Assembly (NCBI GenBank): GCA_030671745.1
Contig: DAOVHT010000036.1
Coordinates: 1-10,187, forward strand
Source: Candidatus Nanohaloarchaea archaeon
GTDB lineage: Archaea > EX4484-52 > GLR71
Direction: 5' to 3'
DNA: 10,187 nucleotides
The position numbers and the translations under genes are program-made. Shown in pieces: positions 1 through 8,500 of this stretch. The notes under the pieces were generated by a model, which saw only the letters and a list, made by a program, of their open reading frames with translations, had not been told where the DNA came from and ran no database searches. The stretch's first letter is position 1. Every line of letters begins with the position of its first letter.

Positions 1-986
1 AATTCATCACCATCGGGGTCAAATACGACATTATCCATGCTGATGTTACAATAGGTCCAGTCTATGTTCGCATCTTCTGTAGTATATGTCATACCTGTAG
101 ATATATTACATTCTGAATTCAATGGAGCGATTACCCAATAAGGTGCTCGGTTGACATCGATTATTGTTATGTTGACCTCTTGGGTGTAATTCAGTCTGGT
201 GTCATCAGCTGTTATGTTGACGGTTATTGTCTTTATCAGTTCTGGGTGGATGACTGTGTCATAATCTGCTTCGTAGTATAGGTGTGTGCCGTTCCAGGTT
301 ATGTTCGGATTGTCTGAGGTATATGTTAAAGGGTCGCCGTCTGAGTCTGTTGCGGGTAAGGTGAATGTTATGTTTGTGTTTTCATAGCCTGTTATGTTTG
401 TTATTGTTGCGTTTGGGGCGTGGTTTTCTATTACTTCGAAGGTGTCTACTGGTATCCATTCTCCTTGACTGCCAAGAGCGTCGGTAAAATAAACATAGGT
501 AGTGTATATTCCTAGTGGGTGTTTTTCAAGGTCTGGTAGGAGAATTGTTTTGTTAAGATTTCTTGAATCATCTGTTGGAATATAATCCATAAACACTTTG
601 TCTTCTTCATTAATAAGCCAAATTTTACCTGATATTGTTGATGTTCTATTTTCGGAATCAAGAATTGCAACCATAATATTAGAATTTTTATGGAATGTAT
701 TTCCTAAAAGAGTAATATTTTCTCCTTTATAGTATGTTGCATTATTTGATGGAGGAGAATTATCATTTGAATCATAAAGTTCAGAATCTCCCGGTAAAAG
801 ACATCCATTAGGACTTCCATCAAAAGGAATATTTAAAGCACCAACGAAAACATAATAATTATTATCATCACAATCCGTAGATGAATCTTGTCTGTCACCA
901 TCACTGTCGATTGCGTAAACATTAGCTGTTGAAAAAAGAGTAAGAGAAATAAGTAAAATCAACATTAAAATTATTCTCTTATTCAT
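1..986 (-). CDS. Secreted/surface protein with metal-binding motif and Ig/cadherin-like modules (C-terminus outside window)
   Basis: The frame is open from an ATG at 984-986 to the window edge, giving 328 residues without a stop, so the C-terminus is missing. Residues 1-25 form a signal peptide: basic MNKR, a hydrophobic core of Ile/Leu, then VYA before the likely cleavage. Residues 27-43 carry Asp at 27, 29, 31, 34, 38, 40 and 41 in a DxDxD...DCDDNN pattern resembling MopE-type putative metal-binding motifs. Residues about 86-186 look like one beta-sandwich module. Residues about 187-280 are a cadherin/Ig-like module (NHAPNA opening, DSDGDPL core, DVNRAPYW linker), and another begins after that. 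N-X-S/T sequons are frequent, as expected for an N-glycosylated archaeal exported protein. The start is supported by the signal peptide and a GGTG-type Shine-Dalgarno five bases upstream. Synonymous codon use changes abruptly near 490-520. A surface or adhesive role is inferred; the specific function is unknown. Confidence 0.88.
   Translation of the reverse strand, partial: MNKRIILMLILLISLTLFSTANVYAIDSDGDRQDSSTDCDDNNYYVFVGALNIPFDGSPNGCLLPGDSELYDSNDNSPPSNNATYYKGENITLLGNTFHKNSNIMVAILDSENRTSTISGKIWLINEEDKVFMDYIPTDDSRNLNKTILLPDLEKHPLGIYTTYVYFTDALGSQGEWIPVDTFEVIENHAPNATITNITGYENTNITFTLPATDSDGDPLTYTSDNPNITWNGTHLYYEADYDTVIHPELIKTITVNITADDTRLNYTQEVNITIIDVNRAPYWVIAPLNSECNISTGMTYTTEDANIDWTYCNISMDNVVFDPDGDE
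858..908 (-). other. Asp-rich DxDxD...DCDDNN putative metal-binding motif
   Basis: Residues 27-43 of the 1-986 protein place seven Asp and one Cys in a pattern seen in MopE-type putative metal-binding motifs and, more loosely, in calcium loops of thrombospondin type-3 or dockerin repeats. Only one copy is visible, and it lies at the predicted mature N-terminus. The usual following Pro-Gly-Ala and second Asp-rich block are only weakly matched: a PGDSE and a DSNDN occur at about 65-76. Calcium binding is the more likely role, by analogy only. Confidence 0.55.
912..986 (-). other. Predicted Sec signal peptide of the 1-986 gene
   Basis: The first 25 residues have the classic n-h-c layout: MNKR, then a hydrophobic stretch rich in Ile, Leu and Met, then STANVYA with small residues at -3/-1 style positions. 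Cleavage is predicted after Ala25, directly before the Asp-rich motif. There is no Cys after the core, so it does not look like a lipoprotein. The cleavage site was judged by eye. Confidence 0.8.
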
Positions 987-991
987 GATAA

Positions 992-997
992 CACCTT
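992..997 (-). promoter_or_regulatory. Shine-Dalgarno AAGGTG of the 1-986 gene
   Basis: On the minus strand AAGGTG ends five bases before the ATG. GGTG matches the archaeal 16S anti-Shine-Dalgarno end, and the spacing is normal. This fixes the start choice for the secreted protein. Confidence 0.7.
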
Positions 998-1018
998 GTA
1001 ACCTTACAGTAGTTAAAC

Positions 1019-1032
1019 ATTATAAAGCTTTT
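1019..1032 (-). promoter_or_regulatory. Archaeal TATA box with possible BRE for the 1-986 gene
   Basis: Read on the minus strand, AAAAGC followed by TTTATAAT resembles a BRE plus TATA box. A start of transcription about 25 bases downstream would fall near 996-1000, giving a leader of roughly 10-14 bases that just contains the Shine-Dalgarno. The spacing is internally consistent, but no transcription start is known. Confidence 0.55.
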
Positions 1033-1102
1033 GTTTTACTTAAGGCTGATTTGGGCGCTAAATTTAATAAGGATTTCGAATGGTTTTGGATAAAAAATTA
1101 TC

Positions 1103-1119
1103 TACCCTAATTACCCTAA
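1103..1119. repeat. Tandem TACCCTAA pair
   Basis: TACCCTAA occurs at 1103-1110 and again at 1112-1119, a 9-base period with one intervening T. It is the only C-rich element in an AT-rich stretch between two divergent promoters. An operator half-site pair is possible but unproven. Confidence 0.45.
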
Positions 1120-1187
1120 ATATAAATCAGTATCAGGCACATTAAAAATTATTGATTAAAAACTAATATATTTATTAAAAAAGTGGT

Positions 1188-1233
1188 CTTGTATAGAGGT
1201 ATAAATATATAAAGATTTGACCTTATATAGAAG
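1188..1233 (+). repeat. Imperfect direct repeat flanking the ATPase TATA box
   Basis: CTTGTATAGAGG at 1188-1199 and CTTATATAGAAG at 1222-1233 match at 10 of 12 positions and are 34 bases apart. The TATA candidate lies between them, and the second copy ends three bases before the ATG. This arrangement would suit a repressor occluding the promoter, possibly autoregulation. AT-rich sequence makes chance similarity possible. Confidence 0.4.
1200..1211 (+). promoter_or_regulatory. TATA box of the ATPase gene, likely leaderless
   Basis: TATAAATATATA is centred about 32 bases before the ATG at 1237. Archaeal transcription starts about 25 bases downstream of the box, which places it around 1230-1236. 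No convincing GGTG or GGAGG precedes the ATG, so a leaderless or near-leaderless transcript is inferred. Confidence 0.5.
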
Positions 1234-1236
1234 ACT

Positions 1237-2511
1237 ATGGATAAAAAAGAACTATTTAAATATGTCATAACAGAGTTTCATGAAACACCTGTTTTAGATG
1301 TGAAAAAGAGATTCTTGAAAATGGCTGAAACCGATAAGGTGATAAGCCTTATAGGTTCAAGAAGGAGTGGAAAAACATATTATTTTTATCAGATTATAAA
1401 TGAAATTAGAAAAAATATAGACATATCACAAATTATGTATATTAATTTTGAGGATGAAAGAATACTACCTTTGAAAGCAGAGGAAATGAATTCTATAATT
1501 GAAGCATATTTTGAACTGTACCCCGAAAATATAGAAATGGACATATACCTTTTCTTTGATGAAATACAAAATATAGATGGATGGGAACTATTTATAAGAC
1601 GGTTGCATGACAAGAAAAAATTTAAGATTTTCGTTACAGGCTCAAGTTCAAAACTTTTGAGTAAAGAAATTGCAACAAGCTTGAGGGGAAGAACCATTAC
1701 ATATAATATGTATCCTTTGGATTTTAATGAATTTCTAGATTTCAAAGGTATAAAGATTACTAAAAATATTGAGTATGAGAAAATAAGGTATAAAGTCCTG
1801 AAAATGTTTGAAACATATCTTTATGATGGTGGATTTCCAGAGGTTGCTATTGAAAAAGAAGAACTTAGACAAAAGATACTTATCAATTATTTTGAGATGT
1901 TCATATATAAAGATCTTGTTGAACGATATGCAATCCGAAATATAACATTACTTAAAAAACTTGCACAATTTTTGATAACAAACATAGGTTCAGGATTCAG
2001 TGTAAATACCTATTACAATACGATAAAAAAGGAAATGGCAGTAGGAAAGGAAACACTTATGGAATACATATCATATCTTGAAGATATTGGTCTTATATAT
2101 CTAATCCCAATATTCAGTCATTCTCTTAAAAAACAGCAGGTTAATCCAAGAAAGATATACTGTATAGATAATGGTCTCCGTAATGCTGTGGCTTTCAAGT
2201 TCTCAAAAGATGAAGGTCGCCTGGCTGAAAATCTTGTGTTTACGGAACTTATTAGACGGGAGAAAGAACCCTATTACTGGAAAGGCAAAGGTGAAGTTGA
2301 TTTTGTGATGAAGAACAAGGATGGTTCTTTAGATGCAATAAATGTTTCATATACAAATGAGATTGAATATAGGGAAACATCAGCACTTAAAGAATTAAAA
2401 AATAATTTCGGCGACACAGTGAATGAAATGATTTTACTCACAAAAGATATTGAAAAGGTTGAGGACAATATAAAATTCATACCTTTATGGAAATGGATGC
2501 TTCATCTTTAA
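1237..2511 (+). CDS. AAA_14/DUF4143-family ATPase
   Basis: This complete 424-residue protein has the layout and usual length of the AAA_14 plus DUF4143 ATPases common in archaea and bacteria. Visible motifs are Walker A GSRRSGKT (40-47), Walker B IYLFFDEIQ (103-111, Asp108/Glu109), a sensor-like VTGSSS (133-138), an arginine-bearing LRGR (149-152) and GGFPE (198-202). A helical, winged-helix-like region spans about 235-300. The C-terminal part (about 325-424) looks like a degenerate PD-(D/E)XK fold: Glu331, then GEVDFV (352-357), then INVSYT (368-373) where a nuclease would show an ExK. ATP hydrolysis is likely; nuclease activity is doubtful. It is cytoplasmic, with no signal peptide or membrane segment. 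The true cellular role of this family is poorly known. It is on the opposite strand from both neighbours, so it is its own transcription unit, and its stop codon overlaps that of the giant surface gene. Confidence 0.93.
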   Translation: MDKKELFKYVITEFHETPVLDVKKRFLKMAETDKVISLIGSRRSGKTYYFYQIINEIRKNIDISQIMYINFEDERILPLKAEEMNSIIEAYFELYPENIEMDIYLFFDEIQNIDGWELFIRRLHDKKKFKIFVTGSSSKLLSKEIATSLRGRTITYNMYPLDFNEFLDFKGIKITKNIEYEKIRYKVLKMFETYLYDGGFPEVAIEKEELRQKILINYFEMFIYKDLVERYAIRNITLLKKLAQFLITNIGSGFSVNTYYNTIKKEMAVGKETLMEYISYLEDIGLIYLIPIFSHSLKKQQVNPRKIYCIDNGLRNAVAFKFSKDEGRLAENLVFTELIRREKEPYYWKGKGEVDFVMKNKDGSLDAINVSYTNEIEYRETSALKELKNNFGDTVNEMILLTKDIEKVEDNIKFIPLWKWMLHL

Positions 2512-5500
2512 TCAACCATATCTTTTTTTAGTTTCGCCATCAAACGCTTGAATTCTGCATCATCGGCAACTGTTATGTCTTCTGTTTGTTGTGTTTCTGT
2601 TTCAGGAGTTGTGTCAGGAGTTTCAGTCTCTGCAAGAGTTATGTCTGATGTAGAAGGTTCTGGCAATTGTTGTTCAGATGTATCTTGTGAAACTGCAACC
2701 GTATCGTCTAATGGTCCGGTCATTATCTCGGCCTTTATCTGATTTAAAGTTCCGGAAACAGGAGCAGTAGGTAAAGGTATATTCTGTGCAGTACCTTTTA
2801 TCACTCTCTTCTTGAGGGTGGGACCTACATCTCTCTTTAGGTCGGAGATCATAGAAATTACATTTTTAGGCACTATGGAGGATTCCTTGTTGAAATTCTT
2901 CATAAGTTTCTTTTTTGTTGCTGCATTGATCATCTTATCATCTTTTATCTCATCCGAATATATCGGGTGACCATGGATAAGCCTTGACCGTAATGTTGAC
3001 AGATGTGTTATATGGGTCCTGACATCGGTCAATTGCTTGTGTTTTTCAGTCATTATCTTGCTGAAGGTCGGCTTGTCTATCACACGGGTGAAATACTCTT
3101 TCTCTGTCGCTTTCTCTTCAGACGCCAGGTCTGATTCCTTCTTGCGCAAGTCTTTAAGCTCGCGGATCAGAGAGATGAATGGTACAAAGTATCCCTGCAA
3201 CAGATATATCATGATCAAAATAGAAATCAGGGTTCCTGCAATACTGTATTTATTCTCAAGGATCCATTTCAGGCTTTCCTTGTCGGCCATTTCCTTGTCA
3301 AGATTACCAAGACCACGGTCAAGCTTTGTGTTTATGGACTCTAATCCCGTTACATCATTTGAATCTACGGCTCTTTGGGCGTCCGCAATCAAATCTTTTG
3401 AAAACCGTAATGACTCCTCATATAAAGAGGTATCCACCCCTAAGAGATTAAGGTCATCTATAAGATTCCTAAGCCGGGCATAATCCTGCTTGAATGAATC
3501 AAGCTGTACCACCAACGGATTCTGTATGAGATTTACCACGATCGTGTATTCTTTTGAGATGTTTTCGGATATTATGTCAATGCTTAACTTATACCTGCCA
3601 GGAATCTCTGAAAGGTTTGATGAGATCGTTATAGGGAATGAACGGCGCTCGTTCAACTCAAGAGTAAACCTGTCAATCATGTCGACTGTGCAGCAGTCAA
3701 GACTGGAATCAACTGCGAGGTACAGACTTGTGTCACCTGTGTTCTCTATCGAGGTCAATGATTCCACAGTTTCGCCAGTTACGATGTTTATGACATCATC
3801 TGAATCAAACTTGAAGTCATCTGTGGGTATCTGGAAGACCTTGTCAAGCTGATCCTGTATGTAATTCTGGACATCAGAAATTGCACCTGAAGCACCGCCA
3901 GAACCATCCGTATTCTGGGTATTAAAATATGAATCGGTCGTGAGTACTATATTAGGTAAAGCACTAACTGGAATTTCACCATTTTTAAAAATATCTACAG
4001 CATAAATTGTCAAAACGAAATTCTGCTCTGTCGCAGGTGCAATAAAATTTTCTAAACCCACATATGTGTAAGTCGATATTTTCTTTAAAGATATAGTCTC
4101 TGTCAGACAACCTGCACATTTGACTGAAACAATGGATTCTTTGGGTTCTTCACCCCTTATGTTTGTCACACTAACTGCTACAGGCACTAATGAATTGGAT
4201 GAATAGTATTGGCCAGGAGATAAATCTACAAAACTAGTGACTAGATAGTTTGTGACATTTACGGTAAAAGAAATATTACCAATATTTCCGTATTTTGATA
4301 CATTTGCATTAAATGTATATAATGAAAATTTATCTTCGTCTGATTCAATCGGAGAATCCGAAGTTAAAATTTTATATTGTGCTGAAGAATTGATAGTATT
4401 GTTTACAAGGTAGACTGTGTCATCCTTCACTAAATCTAAAGATAGGTTGAAAGAAGATACGCTCCGGTTGTTTATGTCGTAGACCAAGACATCGACATCC
4501 ATGGTTTCTCCTTTGTTGTAAACTATGTAGTTAGGCACTATCTCAGTACGGTATACATCGGTTACATTGAATGCTGTTGTGTTTACTGAAGTGGCATTAT
4601 TGTCTGATATGTCTGAAATGTAAATCTGATATGAATAATTGCCAACAGATGCAGTATTTTCAAAATTGGCTGTGTATTCTCCGATGCCTGAGATCTGCGC
4701 TGTCACATTTGTCTTTATCTGGCTTGGGTCTGTCACCTCGACAATCACACTTTTCACAAAAGTGTTGTCTGTTGCAAGAACTTTAATTGCAAGGGTGTCA
4801 TTCAGGTTCACAATCGAGTAAGAGGAATGATCCCCTATAACTGGATCTTCTGTATCTAGAGCAGTTACATTGACTTGCAGCACCGTAGTGTTTGTGGTAT
4901 GTAGGGATGACGCATTGACATCAATATCAGAAATTCCAATCTGTGTCGTATTCAATTCCCAGGAGATCAGATAACCTGTCTTGTATTGTTCATAAGAGAT
5001 GTTACCTAACGATTTTAGTATTATCGAGGAATCGGAAAAGTTCAATATTGTGTCATCTGAAATATTAAGGGTTGCATTGACATCAACCAAATCACCTTTG
5101 ACCGGATATATGTACCAGCTGTGGTTGTAGATCTTGTCAACAGGAATCATAAGCGTGTTGTTCAATCCAATTGCAGAGACCATACTAACAGTACCGTATT
5201 CTGCGAAAAATGAGGAATCTTTAGACATGTCGCCTCCGGCAGACACAATAACTTCAATCGTATAATTGTCTGATTGGGTTATGTTTGTATAGGTGCCGGA
5301 ATATGATGTTATGTTTGTGTCGGAAGTATTGATGAATGATAATGTGACCTGCTCAATTGCACCTTTAGGTTTTGTTATGTTTGCAATTACGGATTCAATC
5401 GAGGATATATTGTTTTCGATAGTTACATTGATCTGCAGAGTTTCTTCAACTGACAAGGATGTTGCATTCAAGGAAAGTGATACATCCATGTCCCTTACTT

Positions 5501-8500
5501 CAAAGGTATAATTTGATGAAGATACTAGAGTGTTGTTCTCTGTGTCGTTTGCATATATTTTAGTAATGTTATAGATCCCATATTGAGATGTTTCATTGTA
5601 GTCTAACTGCCATTGACCTTCAATAGGGGTTCCACCGGTGAGTTCCATTGTGATGTTTGATTCTGATAAGTCTGGCATGGAGACTGTTGCCCAGACCATA
5701 TCAATACCAACATTATCTTTTAGGTCATAATACATGGTTTTTGTTGTGTTGATATATATTATGTTGCCTGTGAAACTGTATGCCGATACAAATGTCGGAG
5801 CCATTGTGTCTACAATCTCGATGCTGTAAGTCTCATCTATCGAATATGATGATGATGCGTTGTCTGTTGCATAGATTGTGAAACTGTAAGTCCCGGGAGT
5901 TTCAATCAAATCATTAAATGTTGTGTTCTTTGAGTTCCCGGAAAGGATGTCGCTTAAACCTATAGTTTGGTCTGTTCCATCAATTGAATATATGACTGAA
6001 AGATTGTAAAAGTTACCGGTGTGGTTTGTTGCATTGTACTCATTTGTGACATTTACTGAAATGTTAAATGATGTGTTCTGATTGATGCGGCAAGGATAGG
6101 AATCGTCACATTTAACTGAGGTTATGTTTAGATTGGGTGTTATTATCTTTGATGACGTTCCGTAGTCAATCGAGTCATAGATCACTTGCCAATTGTAGAT
6201 CTTGTCTATTGACTCAACTTTAGAGGTCATGTCTTGTGTAATCAATGAAATTTCGGTTGTCGGTCCTGTCAGGTTCAGGGCTATTGATATTGTATTGTTA
6301 ACGGTGTCAAAGGTCGGTTCTGATGTACAGGTACCTACAGGAACCATACATTGATATAGTGTTGAATTTGTGTATGCGGGCGCTACAGCATTTGAGGTCT
6401 TTGTGTTTGGGGGAATGTAAATGGTCAATGCTGTATCAGTCATTGTCTTGTTGAAATTGACGGTCAGGTTGAATTGGGTTGTGGTCTCTGCAAGAGTTGT
6501 GTTACTTATTGAATCAAAAAGTATTTGGGTCGATGGTGCGACTGAAATGAAATCAAGATTGATTGTCTCTTGATCAATTGTTATTGAATTGCCGAGAGTG
6601 TCATTCACATACAGATTGTAGATGCTGTAATCTGTCTTGTTATCTGTATCAGTTATTGTTGTTGACCATGTATCATCTGTGTAATTGTAACTTTCGGGAG
6701 TCAGGGTATAATTAACTCCTGCGTAACCTGATTGTTTCAGTGTCATGATTGCGGAATCTACACCCTGTGTGTCTGATAGATTGACTGAAAATGTTACTGG
6801 ATCTCCTGCAAGAATTCGACGGTCTCCGTAATTCGCATCAATTTCAACTGACAGATCATATGCTGATGCAGTCGGTGCTGTGTTCTTTACAAGGAAGGTC
6901 GTTGTATTATCGTAAGCCAGGTTACCCAATGAGTCATTTGCAGTTATGTTAATTGTGAATTGCCCGTTTTCGGAACCGGATATCGTGTAGGTTCCGTTGT
7001 AGATTGATGTTGAGACAATCTTTGTCATTGTGATATTTGCGACAGTATCGCCTGTTGTGTTCAATACAGATGCGATAACTGAATCCACAGATGCGCCAAA
7101 ATACTCAATTGTTGCATTAAATCTTATTGGGGTTCCATCTTTTGCTGTTGACGGTGTGCGTATCAACTGAGATAATTGAGGTGCATCAAAATCTGTGTAG
7201 AAAGTGCGTTGGGTCTTTATTGATTTATTTACATTATTTGTTGAATTTATGTAGACAGTACATGCGCTTGATACATTGCAATAGGCATCTACATCAACTG
7301 TAATGTCTTCGCTGCAGTTAATATCTTGCCAACCGGCGGATGATGTTCCTGTTATCTTATATGAACAGTTCTGGCCTTGTGGATCTGTCTCTGTATGGAC
7401 TACTGTGAAATTTGAATTGAAATAAGTGTTGGCTGCAGGTGATGTGAATGATATTTGGGGTTCACTGTTGTCCACATTCAAGAGAATTGTTGATGTTGAT
7501 GTACTGCCTGCTTTATCTTTTGCGGAAATTTCAACAATACAGTCTGCGAGGTTAGTGTCTGCACATTTTGAAGTGACAAAGGCATATGTTGAACCATTCC
7601 CACAGGGTATCATATCATATCCACTCCAGGATTGTGTGGTGTTTCTGTACCGTACCATACAAGTCTCGATAAGTATATCATCAGTTGTGTTATATGCAAT
7701 TGAGATGGTGCCATTAGTCCAGGTACTGTTGATTGTAGTGTCTATCTCGACTGTGGGAGGAACGATATCTATATAGAACCAGGAGCTGTCATTTATATAA
7801 TTAGGAATATAGTCAACGACTGTGAAATTTATTGTGTAATTGCCACCAGACCATGATGTGATGTTTATTTCGTCTGTGAAATTACACTCTGTCCCAGCAA
7901 CACCTAATTTTTCTGAGGTGTTAAAAATAAAACCTGATTGGTTATAGATCATATAGGTACAATTGTCAATATTGCTCCCCTCTTTTAGACCTTTAAGATC
8001 TAAGGTGATATCTGTTCCGTTGGTATACATCTTGTTTGGAGAATAGATGTTTGCGGAAGGTAAAGTATTGTCAACATTGAACAGGATTGATTGAGTTATG
8101 TTGTTACCCAATGAATCGTTTGCAAAGATTGTCAGATTGAAATTACCATCGTATCCACTGGAATTCCATGAGGATGCCCAATCATCTGTTAAATTTAGAC
8201 TACCGTTTGCGATATTTATTTGAGAGGAATTGTATATTATGTAATCTGCATAAGATATTGTGCCATTATGGTAATCAGTTATCCATGTCAATATATCTAT
8301 GACGGAAGTATAATTACTTCCAGACCCAGGATTTAGGATGTTTATTACAGGTGGAGTCTTGTCAATCTTTATCAGATATGTGTATTTTGATCCCTCATCA
8401 TTACCTGAATTATCAACAGAATAATAATAAATTGTTTTTTCGCAGGAATTACCTTGTGTGCAATTCACGATTATATCATTTCCTATATTAGGTGTACAGA

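Larger units (their letters stand above)
987..1236. other. Divergent intergenic region
   Basis: These 250 bases separate the two divergent genes and contain both TATA candidates and the repeats listed separately. The centre (about 1085-1185) is very AT-rich, with three copies of ATTAAAAA at 1141, 1155 and 1174. These could be simple low-complexity sequence or weak protein-binding sites. I found no tRNA cloverleaf, no strong hairpin and no small ORF with a convincing start. Confidence 0.6.

Noticed and set aside
1..470. Frequent TTATGTT words on the plus strand as a dispersed DNA repeat or uptake signal
   Set aside because: On the coding strand these are AAC-ATA-A, that is Asn-Ile followed mostly by Thr, so they reflect repeated glycosylation sequons with biased codons rather than an independent DNA element.
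1050..1100. Possible tRNA T-arm (GGATTTCGAATGG)
   Set aside because: The rest of a cloverleaf, including acceptor pairing and an anticodon arm, cannot be built around it.
1141..1182. Three ATTAAAAA copies as an iteron-like array
   Set aside because: The spacing is irregular (14 and 19 bases) and the background is very AT-rich; no origin-associated gene is nearby.
1389..1745. Minus-strand open frames inside the ATPase gene (also 2274-2480)
   Set aside because: They are antisense shadows of an intact ATPase with clear Walker motifs; their Ser/Ile/Phe-rich composition reflects the complement of AT-rich coding DNA.
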